In this document: positions 55,013 through 62,840 of the stretch, piece by piece | Layout of the letters: each line of letters begins with the position of its first letter | How positions within the stretch are numbered: position 1 is the stretch's first letter | From: a virus | Direction: 5' to 3' (one strand) | Length of the DNA: 64,000 bases | Virus record (IMG/VR): IMGVR_UViG_3300027973_000053 | Coordinates: 1-64,000 of that record | Program-made: the position numbers and the translations under genes | Notes under the pieces: generated by a model | Database searches by the model: none | Seen by the model: the letters and a program-made list of their open reading frames with translations, nothing else | What the model was told of the DNA's origin: nothing

Positions 55013-55531
55013 TTAATTTATGTAAGCAAATATTGCACCCTTATTTAATTCGGGATGAAAGTTTGGAAATATTATGCACGAATAACCCATTTTTTCAAAG
55101 TCCGTTTCAGTCCATCCACTTTTATGAGTATCCGGGTGGATAGAGTTTTCATCAACCATACAATCTCCATAGGGCGTAAATATTACTGATGATTTTGATT
55201 TTTGTTTAATCAGTTCAAGCAAACAAAGCCCATCTTCTTTGTTAAAATGCTCAATGCCATCCGAACAAATTATAGTATCAAAGTTTCCGCATCTTTCCAA
55301 GAATTTTATTGCATCTGCTTGAATAAACAAATCGTTATCTCTCAATCCAAAATCAAGTCCACGATATTGTATATCAACAAAGGTTATGCTTTTAAATCCT
55401 AGCATTGGGGTATGCGGGGCTCTATGGCACATCAAATCAAGCAAAGTGTTTTTTGGCTCTTTTGCCAATATTTCTTTTACCATTTCAACCCATAAAGCCC
55501 CACTACCATTATCGTTTTTGTAACTTACCAT
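55013..55531 (-). CDS. SAM-dependent methyltransferase
   Basis: A 172-residue class I methyltransferase. LLDLMCHRAPHTPMLGFKSI is motif I (D-L-x-C-x-x-A/G-x-x-T), ITFVDIQYRGLDF the second strand and acidic ribose-binding loop, and FDTIICSDGIEHFNKEDGL the post-I acidic loop and motif II. The ATG at 55531 is used because it overlaps the previous stop by 1 base, and a longer frame would start inside that gene. The sequence does not show whether it methylates DNA, protein or sugar; the cassette context suggests a sugar or small molecule. Confidence 0.7.
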   Translation of the reverse strand: MVSYKNDNGSGALWVEMVKEILAKEPKNTLLDLMCHRAPHTPMLGFKSITFVDIQYRGLDFGLRDNDLFIQADAIKFLERCGNFDTIICSDGIEHFNKEDGLCLLELIKQKSKSSVIFTPYGDCMVDENSIHPDTHKSGWTETDFEKMGYSCIIFPNFHPELNKGAIFAYIN

Positions 55532-56199
55532 TATTTGCTTTTTGATTTTTTCTTTTTTTCGCTTTTCTTCAACAAGGCTACATAAAAACCGTTCCACCAA
55601 CTATCATTATCGTGGCTGCCTTTTGAAGCCATGTACTGCTCAAACAAAATAATGTACCCAGCATCTTCAATACCTTTTCTTGTTCCTTGTTGAACTTCAT
55701 CCCAATCAAAATCATCGCAAAGGAAAATAAATTCATCTGCAAGATTATCTTTAAAATAAGTTAGTGCTTTTCTTTGATATTCTTCGGAATGGTCGCCATC
55801 GTAAAGGTAAATATCAATATCTTTTGGCAATAAACTTAAATCTACTTGAAAGGAATCGCTAACAATAAGAGTAAAGTTTGATTCGGGAGATTTTAGTTTG
55901 TTAGCCCAATGGATAAATTGCGGTTGTGCTTTGTCGTTTTCGTTTCCCTTGTCTGATTCAAATGAATCAACTGCAAAAATTTCTTTAAGATTAGAATTAT
56001 TTGATACGGAAGCCGTAAATGTTCCCCCTTTGTGAACACCAACCTCTAAATATTGTGTTCCTAATTTCCCAATGCTGTTTAGCAAATGCCTAATCCTTAA
56101 ACTTGTCAAAGCAGGAACTTCGTATTGCTCGTTTGGCAAATCTGATTTTAGTTGGTCTGCGTTTTCAATAGCCAATTTTAGTGCTGTAATTTTATCCAT
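55531..56199 (-). CDS. SAM-dependent methyltransferase (Methyltransf_24-like)
   Basis: A 222-residue methyltransferase. GTQYLEVGVHKGGTFTASVS is the motif I glycine loop, EIFAVDSFESDKGN the second acidic strand, IDIYLYDGDHSEEYQRK a catalytic-type loop, and FLCDDFDWDEVQQGTRK follows. The arrangement resembles Methyltransf_24/CmcI-like enzymes often found with glycan genes. The ATG at 56199 is preferred because the frame upstream is inside the preceding gene; it starts 8 bases before that gene's stop. The C-terminus is Lys-rich. Confidence 0.7.
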   Translation of the reverse strand: MDKITALKLAIENADQLKSDLPNEQYEVPALTSLRIRHLLNSIGKLGTQYLEVGVHKGGTFTASVSNNSNLKEIFAVDSFESDKGNENDKAQPQFIHWANKLKSPESNFTLIVSDSFQVDLSLLPKDIDIYLYDGDHSEEYQRKALTYFKDNLADEFIFLCDDFDWDEVQQGTRKGIEDAGYIILFEQYMASKGSHDNDSWWNGFYVALLKKSEKKKKSKSK

Positions 56200-57646
56200 T
56201 TTGATTGTTTTTAATGCCAAATTTACTTAAAATAATTTCCGCATCCAAATAATATGCTTCAAATCTTGAACAAGGTGGATTTTCTTTATCAACATAACAT
56301 TCCATGCCCTCACAACCTATTGTTTCGTGCCAGCAAAGCGGCTTATCGCATATTTTTGTTTGGTTTGGTCTATCATAAAACCAATTTAACCATAACATAT
56401 TTCTCATATCGGGATGAATTACCCTTAAATCTACACTACCCGAAAATATAACTGATGGAATACCAAATGCTTGTGCAATATGTGAAATACCCGAATCTAT
56501 GCCTATGAAAAGGTCAGCCCCGGCAACCACATTCATTAAAAATTGCAAGTTTGTTGTTTGTATAAAGTCTGCACCCTCTATTGGTTTTCCGTTTATGCCT
56601 ACTTGAAGTACGACATATCCCATTTTCCTAAATTGTAATGCTACTGAATCAAATGAAAAATCATTAATGTTTCGGTAGGGCTGTGCCCTTGTGTCGTTAT
56701 GTATTATAACATATTTTTTAAATATTCTATGTTCTTTAAAATCAAATTGAAAGTAAAGGTTGGGCTTCTTTATTACTCCGTCTTTTACTCCGGCAAATTC
56801 ATAATACGTTTTTAGGTGAAGTTCTTTTGGTTTGGATTCATAAGACATATCCAAGTTATAATACTCGTGCGTTATTCTTCCATAATCAAATTCTTCGTAT
56901 GGAATAATAGGGTATTTGTGTTGAGCAAATAAAGCATAAAATTGTGGTGTAGTTTTTAGCACTACTCTGTATCCCTTGTTGTAAAAGTGTTCAAGTACAG
57001 GTTCTACCCCAATAACATCACCCATAGCACCCATCCTTTGTATTACTACTGTTGGCTTGTATGGTTTATGGTGGTATCCATGAAATCCAAATGTTTTTCT
57101 TCTTGGTTCTTGTAGTTCAAATGAAAATCTTTCTGCTATGTAGTCAGCAGCCCATACAAGTCCGTATTTTTGTTCAAGGTATCTGCGATAAATTCTACAA
57201 ATAGAAACATCTTCGGGTGTTAATACTGAAATTGTTTCATCTGTTGCTATATCAATAAGCAATTTTTTTGACCGCCACGAAAAACCTCCGTTTCCATTGT
57301 TTAATTGGTCTTTTTCAAGCCACAATGCACCGCAGTAATCGTACAGGTATAAATCTTTTGGAAACAAATCTCCATTTAATACATATCCATCGTGTTGAAT
57401 AACCAATACAAAATCGGTGTTTATGTACTTGTATAGCTGCTTAATCATAAAGCGACTATAATCATCTACCGAATTTATGTTATCTACTTTTATTGTTGTT
57501 ACTCCCTCTAATTCAATATCAGCGTTTGTAAAAAATAAACATTCATCCGGTTCAACCTCCATCAATGTTTTTCTTAAAGCTATAACCGATTCGCCTACGT
57601 TGTAAGTATCAACGCATACTATTGTTACATTATCTAGTTTTTGCAT
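56192..57646 (-). CDS. Two-domain glycosyltransferase (DUF5672 + GT9-like)
   Basis: A 484-residue fusion. The first 205 residues resemble DUF5672-type glycosyltransferases: VLVIQHDGYVLNGDLFPKDL near residue 77, then DYCGALW and GNGGFSWRSKKL. From about residue 207 the protein resembles an ADP-heptose:LPS heptosyltransferase: VVIQRMGAMGDVIGVEPVLE at the GT-B start and GIDSGISHIAQAFGIPSVIF near residue 380, where D-S-G-x-x-H contacts the donor. Both halves look intact. Two transfer steps in one enzyme suggest stepwise extension of one glycan. It is coupled to the methyltransferase downstream by an 8-base overlap. Confidence 0.75.
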   Translation of the reverse strand: MQKLDNVTIVCVDTYNVGESVIALRKTLMEVEPDECLFFTNADIELEGVTTIKVDNINSVDDYSRFMIKQLYKYINTDFVLVIQHDGYVLNGDLFPKDLYLYDYCGALWLEKDQLNNGNGGFSWRSKKLLIDIATDETISVLTPEDVSICRIYRRYLEQKYGLVWAADYIAERFSFELQEPRRKTFGFHGYHHKPYKPTVVIQRMGAMGDVIGVEPVLEHFYNKGYRVVLKTTPQFYALFAQHKYPIIPYEEFDYGRITHEYYNLDMSYESKPKELHLKTYYEFAGVKDGVIKKPNLYFQFDFKEHRIFKKYVIIHNDTRAQPYRNINDFSFDSVALQFRKMGYVVLQVGINGKPIEGADFIQTTNLQFLMNVVAGADLFIGIDSGISHIAQAFGIPSVIFSGSVDLRVIHPDMRNMLWLNWFYDRPNQTKICDKPLCWHETIGCEGMECYVDKENPPCSRFEAYYLDAEIILSKFGIKNNQNG

Positions 57647-58124
57647 ATTCTTTAAAGTTTATTCCAATACCTAATGAAAATTTGTTTACGTTGTCAAATG
57701 AAGAAAGTATTTGTATTTTTTTTATGTTGTAAGCAACATTTAATCCATATAGTAGGTACGTTCCTCCATTCCTTGTTACATACCACTTTTCTCCGTTTGT
57801 TTCTCCGTTGTAGTAAATACTTTTCGCTGCCATTCCACATTTTACCGAAAAAACAAAATCATTTAGCAATCTTCCATAAGTTACGTAAATAGTTCCGTTA
57901 TAATTATAAACAACTTCTTTTGCAAAGGCTGGGTTGTAAAAATTTGTATAATCTATTCCTACTGCACCTTTGTTGAAAAAAGTTGTAATCCCAATTCCAT
58001 ATACACCGGAATTTCTTTTTTTAGTAAGTTGAACACCCAAAGACTTTCCGTAATAAACGGAAGCGGTATATTGTGAATAGCAAGAAGAAGCTATAAACAA
58101 AAAAATAAATAGGCTATATTTCAT
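57630..58124 (-). CDS. Exported beta-barrel-like protein
   Basis: A 164-residue protein with a signal peptide (YSLFIFLFIASSCYSQ; the C could also be a lipobox) and alternating beta strands throughout (SVYYGKSLGVQLTKKRNSGV, GIGITTFFNKGAVGIDYTNF), ending in NKFSLGIGINFKEY. This is the plan of small outer-membrane beta-barrel proteins. The ATG at 58124 is chosen because it gives a clean signal peptide. It overlaps the sugar gene by 17 bases and the upstream gene by 11. A receptor-masking role is plausible but not shown. Confidence 0.6.
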   Translation of the reverse strand: MKYSLFIFLFIASSCYSQYTASVYYGKSLGVQLTKKRNSGVYGIGITTFFNKGAVGIDYTNFYNPAFAKEVVYNYNGTIYVTYGRLLNDFVFSVKCGMAAKSIYYNGETNGEKWYVTRNGGTYLLYGLNVAYNIKKIQILSSFDNVNKFSLGIGINFKEYAKTR

Positions 58125-58392
58125 AGTTGTAATTTTGAGCAAACCAATTTTCATTGATTGTAAGTTTTGGATAATTTTTTCTTAATACCTCACATTCGTT
58201 TTTCCACCAATCAATATGTTTTGCATAAACAAATTTGTAATATTCTAAGTCATTAATTTCATTTACTACATAAGCAATAAAAGAAGAATTAACTGCCGAA
58301 AGTCTATCAAATGCTTTTGTTGCGGCTTTTGTAAACTCTCTTTTTTGACTTCTGTTTACCATTGATGGATATAAAATAGCATCATTTGTCAT
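58114..58392 (-). CDS. Hypothetical protein
   Basis: A 92-residue basic helical protein that I do not recognise (VNRSQKREFTKAATKAFDRL, SSFIAYVVNEINDLEYYKFV, HIDWWKNECEVLRKNYPKLT). It follows SSB by 13 bases and overlaps the barrel gene, so it is transcribed with replication genes. Confidence 0.55.
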   Translation of the reverse strand: MTNDAILYPSMVNRSQKREFTKAATKAFDRLSAVNSSFIAYVVNEINDLEYYKFVYAKHIDWWKNECEVLRKNYPKLTINENWFAQNYNYEI

Positions 58393-58405
58393 TTCTTAAT
58401 TTTTT

Positions 58406-58714
58406 TTACACCAGAGATATGCTGCTTACTCTAATGTGTATTTGTGCTTGAATGTTTTTATCTTCTCCGGTATATGTTTTTGCTTCGGGTTTTCCCTCTA
58501 TATAAATTGTAGTTCCTTTTTTCATATAATTTGCAATATTTGTTTTTTCAGTCCACCATGCACAATAAAGCCATGTTGTTTTTTGCTGCTCTACTCCTTC
58601 TGCATTTTTATACTTTTCAGTATGTGCAGCACTAAAGTTAATTACTGACTTTCCATTTACTTGATTAACTGTTGCATCTTTTCCAAGATTTGCGATTGTT
58701 TCAATTTTTAACAT
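58406..58714 (-). CDS. ssb: Single-stranded DNA-binding protein
   Basis: A 102-residue OB-fold SSB. IETIANLGKDATVNQVNGKS matches the first strands with the G-x-D-A/P motif, VINFSAAHTEKYKNAEG the second, and TTWLYCAWWTEKTNIANYMK then GTTIYIEGKPEAKTYTG the core. The usual acidic tail ending in D-x-x-x-F is missing; it stops after the fold, so it may not recruit host partners. SSB protects single-stranded DNA in replication and recombination. Its start overlaps the methyltransferase remnant by 14 bases. Confidence 0.85.
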   Translation of the reverse strand: MLKIETIANLGKDATVNQVNGKSVINFSAAHTEKYKNAEGVEQQKTTWLYCAWWTEKTNIANYMKKGTTIYIEGKPEAKTYTGEDKNIQAQIHIRVSSISLV

Positions 58715-58988
58715 TGTTTGGGTTTTTATTAATTAATGATTCGTATTCCTGAATTGCTTTGAATATCGGCAGAACCACTTGGGGTACTATTGCGTTACCG
58801 GCTGCTTTTATTGATTCGTTTCTCCATTTAGAAAAGGTAATTCCGTCCAGTTGGGAGGAAAGCCCATCATTTCGAGTACAAATTGGGGATTGAGATGGGA
58901 AGTTTTCCCAATAGGTTGTTTTGTTATCCCATGAATTTGATTTACTAAGCTGCTGCCCATTTGTAATTTTGGATTTGTTCTCGTACAC
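58701..58988 (-). pseudogene. C-terminal remnant of a cytosine-5 DNA methyltransferase
   Basis: This frame reads YWENFPSQSPICTRNDGLSS, then GITFSKWRNESIKAAGNAIV and a final PQVVLPIFKAIQ. GNAIVPQV is motif X of C5 methyltransferases, so the text is a true C-terminus, but there are no upstream catalytic motifs in the frame. The first ATG at 58988 is not a natural start; the open frame extends further up. It shares its frame with the motif IV fragment at 59475-59678, and its DNA is also read in another frame by the overlapping ORF. Confidence 0.75.
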
Positions 58989-59473
58989 CCCCCATTCTTG
59001 TCCGATGCCGTTGGTGTGTTTAAAAGACCTTTCTCTACTTCCCTCAATATTACTCCTGCAAGGTTGTTGCGATTTATTTGGCTTGGAGGTATCGTACTGT
59101 TCTTGTATTCTTGTAGGTGTTTTACGATTTCAATTAATTTTCTTAAACATCCTAGTTCTGCTTCTTCGTGAGTATCTTTTGGTTCATAAGGAATAATGTC
59201 AACTATAAACCCATCTTTAAGTGTGTTTGGTATTGTTCTTCCATTACCGATGTAAACCGTTTTACCATTATCTAGTGTTTTACAACCAACCCAAGTGTGT
59301 AACCCATACTTCTCCCTAAAGAACCGAAATGCTTGGGAATAGGTAGGTACTGAACATATTACCCCATAATTTTTGCTTGTTTTATCATTTTCAATGTACT
59401 TCGAATAACAAAATTCATCAAATCCAAGTTCTTTGAGGTCTAATGCTTCTTGAAATGGTGTAAAATCTTTCAT
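58808..59473 (-). CDS. MKDFTPFQEAL-type ORF fused to methyltransferase frame
   Basis: A 221-residue ORF. Residues 1-125 (MKDFTPFQEALDLKELGFDE, TYSQAFRFFREKYGLHTW, THEEAELGCLRKLIEIV) match a small protein I recognise as common and free-standing in Bacteroidota phages, which normally ends after KLIEIVK. Here it runs on into PPSQINRNNLAGVILREVEK, LLNTPTASDKNGG and LNPQFVLEMMGFPPNWTELP. That tail resembles the target-recognition end of C5 methyltransferases. The frame also extends upstream to 59764 through the motif I fragment. So it looks like a small gene dropped into a methyltransferase and fused to its rear part. Confidence 0.55.
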   Translation of the reverse strand: MKDFTPFQEALDLKELGFDEFCYSKYIENDKTSKNYGVICSVPTYSQAFRFFREKYGLHTWVGCKTLDNGKTVYIGNGRTIPNTLKDGFIVDIIPYEPKDTHEEAELGCLRKLIEIVKHLQEYKNSTIPPSQINRNNLAGVILREVEKGLLNTPTASDKNGGCTRTNPKLQMGSSLVNQIHGITKQPIGKTSHLNPQFVLEMMGFPPNWTELPFLNGETNQ

Positions 59474-59474
59474 G

Positions 59475-59764
59475 TTATTTGTTTTTATGTTGTTCAAACC
59501 AAAATTTGTTCCAGTAATTCTCATCTTCTTTTCCTTTTCGCTTTCCGGCTGATGAGTAGGGTTGGCATGGAAATCCACCTGTGAGGATGTCAATTTTTCC
59601 TCGGTGAATAGTAAAGTCTGTTTTAGTGATGTCATTGTATTGTATTGATGTAATACTTTTTGTCCAAACTCGTTCCATTCACAATGAAAAATATTTTCCC
59701 ATCCCATCCATTGTGCTGCTAAGTCAAAACCTCCTATTCCGCTAAATAAAGAACCATGTGTCAT
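59475..59764 (-). pseudogene. N-terminal remnant of a cytosine-5 DNA methyltransferase
   Basis: Two frames carry the N-terminus. From the ATG at 59764, HGSLFSGIGGFDLAAQWMGW is motif I, the SAM-binding loop, ending around FGQKVLHQY. The frame then stops being methyltransferase. In another frame (59678-59475) NDITKTDFTIHRGKIDILTG and GGFPCQPYSSAGKRKGKED is motif IV with the catalytic cysteine, followed by a stop. The break lies around 59640, where ATACA occurs twice in tandem; dropping one copy would rejoin VLHQY with NDITKTDF. Motifs VI and VIII are absent, so the enzyme is dead. Confidence 0.75.
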
Positions 59765-59776
59765 AAAATAATTTAA

Positions 59777-61606
59777 TTAAAAATAAGTAAAATCATTTGA
59801 TTCTTCAACTATTTCTTCTTGTTGTCCAAAATTAATATTTTTATTTCTTAGTAGGACTGCAATAGGGTCTATTCCATTGAATAAAAATCTTCTTGTTTTG
59901 AAAAACATTTCAAATAGTATAAAGCCCTTTTTCCCTACTATCTTTTGTCTGCGTATCTTTTTAGTGTGAAATTCACAAGATGGGTTTTGTGGGTCTGTTT
60001 GGGCTAATCCTCGGTGGTATATTAATATGTTATCCATTTTATTGTTCCACATAGCACCATCATTTAAATCAAATACATCAGGGCAAGGGTAGTTTCCATT
60101 ATTAGCTTTTACCATTAATTTAGGGTGGGCTATTATCCAAAAGAAAACATTGTTAGTTTGTGCAAATCTGCTAAATAAAGATAACACCCACTCTAGGTAC
60201 TTATCGGTTCTTTGAAAGTTTTTATATTCGTTGGTAAGTTGGTTGAATGGGTCTATATCGCAACCGTCTATATTTTCCTTTATTATTAGTTCAAGAAAAA
60301 CTTCCATTACATATTGTGGTGTAGGGCTTACATCTTTTGGATATACATAGAATATGTGTTTGCATACAAGGTCATATACTCCTTCGTAAACTTCTCTTGA
60401 AGGTCTGTTTGGATTACTTGGGCTACAATCGCATCCTAATATAATCTCTACAAAATCGTGGTAGTATTCTTCGGGTGGGTTATCTTCGGGTGCAAAGGAA
60501 GCAAACTTTTCTCCATGTAGTAACATTCGCATAGCTTGATACCATTTCTTAAAAGTTGACTTACCATAATTTCCGATTCCAGATAGCAAAGTTATTTCAC
60601 CTCTCTTTGGTTTAAACCTTTCATCTAATTCGGGTATGCCTACTCCATCAATCTTTGCATAACCTTCATCGTATATTTTTAATGCTTGTTCTTTTACATC
60701 AATACCATAAACAACATCTTTCAGTTTTAGTCCTTCATCAAATATTGTTTGGTCAACAGGTATTTCTTTTCTTGTTACTTTGTCCACTAAAACTTCTCTA
60801 TCAAAAGAAGCTGAACCATATAATGAATTATTTGATTTGTATGCTGACTTGATTGCCCTTTGTGCTTCGTTTCTTGTAAAATCAGAATTGCTTACAAACT
60901 CTGATTCAATCATACTTGTTGCGGAATGTAAATCTATTCCGAACCTGCAACAAGCAGAAGCTAACTTGAAAATAAAATTATTTCTTTCCCCTGTAACAAA
61001 CGCTTCGTTTTTATTTGTTAGCCAAGTAAGTATTCTTTTGAAGATTACATCTTGCTCTGCTGTTTTTACATAGGTTGGTATTTTTTCGGTCTTTTTTGTT
61101 TTGGTAAAAACACTCGCTTCCTTGTTTATGTAAATTTCACTATCAAAAGATTCATAGCATACCCTAGATGGGTTTATTCCGCTTTTGTCTATGTCTATAA
61201 ATTCTTCTTGCAGTGCTTGGAAATGTTCCCGGTGTTTTTTTGGGCTGGATATTTTTACAAGTGCTTTTAACCCATTTCCGGAAGGAGATACCCAACAAGC
61301 ATATACAAATGGCTTAGAAATTATATCGGTTTGCTTATCCCTTAACTCACTTACATTATCAAAATCAAGTACAATATATCCCGAATGTTCTATAAGCTGT
61401 TCATCTGTTCTATCCTTTCCAAACTTTCCCGAAAAGCAAACGGAGGGTAAATTAAGTTTAATTTTGTTCGCTTTTTCCTTGTCTAAAGTACCCCTAATTT
61501 CCTCTACTATTTTTCTGCTTTTACCCGATTTAATTCTTTCTAAAGCATCGTCAACGGAAACATAAAATGGCTCTTTTGAGAAAATGTTTTTAAAAATCGT
61601 AACCAT
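59777..61606 (-). CDS. Primase-helicase, BT4734/VirE_N-like plus RecA-type ATPase
   Basis: A 609-residue replication protein. Residues 15-165 match the BT4734-like/VirE_N primase domain: SVCFSGKFGKDRTDEQLIEH, YIVLDFDNVSEL (the D-x-D strand) and CWVSPSGNGLKALVKI, then GINPSRVCYESFDSEIYINK. From about residue 310 a DnaB/RecA-type helicase follows: TLLSGIGNYGKSTFKKW (Walker A near 340) and NIDGCDIDPFNQL (Walker B). Related proteins prime and unwind phage and mobile-element DNA in Bacteroidota. It is the first of the replication genes after the DUF1376 gene and precedes the SSB region. Confidence 0.85.
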   Translation of the reverse strand: MVTIFKNIFSKEPFYVSVDDALERIKSGKSRKIVEEIRGTLDKEKANKIKLNLPSVCFSGKFGKDRTDEQLIEHSGYIVLDFDNVSELRDKQTDIISKPFVYACWVSPSGNGLKALVKISSPKKHREHFQALQEEFIDIDKSGINPSRVCYESFDSEIYINKEASVFTKTKKTEKIPTYVKTAEQDVIFKRILTWLTNKNEAFVTGERNNFIFKLASACCRFGIDLHSATSMIESEFVSNSDFTRNEAQRAIKSAYKSNNSLYGSASFDREVLVDKVTRKEIPVDQTIFDEGLKLKDVVYGIDVKEQALKIYDEGYAKIDGVGIPELDERFKPKRGEITLLSGIGNYGKSTFKKWYQAMRMLLHGEKFASFAPEDNPPEEYYHDFVEIILGCDCSPSNPNRPSREVYEGVYDLVCKHIFYVYPKDVSPTPQYVMEVFLELIIKENIDGCDIDPFNQLTNEYKNFQRTDKYLEWVLSLFSRFAQTNNVFFWIIAHPKLMVKANNGNYPCPDVFDLNDGAMWNNKMDNILIYHRGLAQTDPQNPSCEFHTKKIRRQKIVGKKGFILFEMFFKTRRFLFNGIDPIAVLLRNKNINFGQQEEIVEESNDFTYF

Positions 61607-61720
61607 AACTTGATATTAATAATTTATTTACTATTTATTTTAAGGCTTAAATTTCGGTTCTTTTTTGGTGGGTGGTACGTTTATACCATTTTACCATTTG
61701 AATTGAAATTTACCCCTACT

Positions 61721-61740
61721 TATGGGGGTATTTCGGGCTA
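61721..61740 (-). terminator. Weak hairpin downstream of the DUF1376 gene
   Basis: TACCCC and GGGGTA pair around CTACTTAT at the end of the DUF1376 gene, its right arm including the stop codon region. No long T-run follows, so it may modulate rather than end transcription. Confidence 0.35.
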
Positions 61741-62520
61741 TTCTTCGGCATATTGCGTTGGAACAAAATTGTTTCTTGCGATTTCTAACTCTTTTTCGAT
61801 GTTTCTCGGAACGTACTCGGAGGGGGTGAAGTTCGCCCTTGCTTCCTCCAAACCTTTTTCCAAAATTTGTTTTTGGGGTGCTGCCATCGGTTTCAAAAAT
61901 GGGATTGTGTTTTTAATTTTTGCTTTCCAATTTTTTATCGGCTTGTTGTGTCCATCCTTCCATCCGTTTTCCTGCCAAGTTTCAATTTTTGATTTCACCG
62001 AATATTCAAATTTTGAAAATTCGTGTCCAAGTTTTTCAATTTCAGTTTTGGCAAAATTTAGCATTTCTGAAATTTCGGGCATTTGTATTTTTTTAACTTT
62101 ACTATTTGTAAGAATACTTTCTTTTTCTATTACATTTTCATTTTCATTTACATCTTCCATATGCTTATCCATATGAGTATCCATATGCTTAGCATATGCT
62201 TCGGTGTTTTTTTTCTTACTTTTTTCAACCAAACCGTTACTGCGTCTGCTTTCTGTGTATTTACTTCTTCTTTCTTTCTCTTTCTCTAATCTTGCATTTA
62301 AGTAATATTTACCATCAAATTCAAATTTTTCTAAAACATTTGTGCAAACATTGTCAAAGCATACGCCAAGCATATGCTTAGCTTGTGCTTCTGTAAATTT
62401 ACCCCTAGCAAACTGCAACATTAATAGTTCTATGTACGCACCTTTTTCTAATAAAGTGAAGTGCATAGTACCTAACTGCCAATCACCCGGATAAAACAAA
62501 AAAGCAGGGTCTTTTGCCAT
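61738..62520 (-). CDS. Replisome organiser, DUF1376-type
   Basis: A 260-residue protein. The N-terminus KDPAFLFYPGDWQLGTMHFT then LLEKGAYIELLMLQFARGKF is the DUF1376 domain, a winged-helix found in phage replication proteins that load the helicase. The middle has a low-complexity HMDTHMDKHMED string coded by repeated CATATG sites. The end (EYSVKSKIETWQENGWKDGH, PIKNWKAKIKNTIPFLKPM) resembles the C-terminal part of phage replisome organisers. It sits directly upstream of the primase-helicase, the expected place for a loader or origin-binding initiator. Confidence 0.75.
   Translation of the reverse strand: MAKDPAFLFYPGDWQLGTMHFTLLEKGAYIELLMLQFARGKFTEAQAKHMLGVCFDNVCTNVLEKFEFDGKYYLNARLEKEKERRSKYTESRRSNGLVEKSKKKNTEAYAKHMDTHMDKHMEDVNENENVIEKESILTNSKVKKIQMPEISEMLNFAKTEIEKLGHEFSKFEYSVKSKIETWQENGWKDGHNKPIKNWKAKIKNTIPFLKPMAAPQKQILEKGLEEARANFTPSEYVPRNIEKELEIARNNFVPTQYAEE
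62158..62198. repeat. CATATG repeat cluster
   Basis: CATATG occurs at 62158, 62170, 62182 and 62193, spaced 12, 12 and 11 bases, with an extended GCATATGCTTAGC partner at 62370-62382. All lie inside the DUF1376 gene, as origin iterons do in lambda-type initiator genes. They also simply encode HM repeats. Confidence 0.55.
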
Positions 62521-62530
62521 AAATAATTAA

Positions 62531-62737
62531 TTATTTAATTTTTAAACTAATATCCAAAACCTCGCTTATTTTTTCTAAATTTGATTCGGAAAGTAAACAT
62601 ACCTTTTGAACCAAAGAAGAATATAATGTTCCATAAGGAATATCTGTTTTACGAGAAAGCCAAGACATTCTCCTTTCCATTTCATCCAGCCTTTTTAAAA
62701 TCTTTTGAGAAATTTCATCTCTTTTTTTGTTGCTCAT
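62531..62737 (-). CDS. Helix-turn-helix regulator
   Basis: A 68-residue protein with a Cro/CI-type helix-turn-helix: RRMSWLSRKTDIPYGTLYSS is helix 2, turn and recognition helix, followed by LEKISEVLDISL. The first 20 residues are basic. It starts the minus-strand replication operon and faces the plus-strand NinG-like gene, so it could switch between the two directions. It lies 10 bases upstream of the DUF1376 gene. Confidence 0.7.
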   Translation of the reverse strand: MSNKKRDEISQKILKRLDEMERRMSWLSRKTDIPYGTLYSSLVQKVCLLSESNLEKISEVLDISLKIK

Positions 62738-62825
62738 AATTAATCGTTTTTGACAAAGTAAAGTATATTAGTCCATTTGAAAAAATAAAGTTTTATAAAT
62801 ATTTTTTTGTTTCGGAAATTTAATT

Positions 62826-62833
62826 TAACTTTG
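62826..62833 (+). promoter_or_regulatory. Putative -7 box
   Basis: TAACTTTG, a perfect match to TAnnTTTG, 7 bases before the NinG-like ATG. The nearest TTTG (62806-62809) is only 16 bases upstream, shorter than the usual 19. Confidence 0.45.
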
Positions 62834-62840
62834 GATTCTT

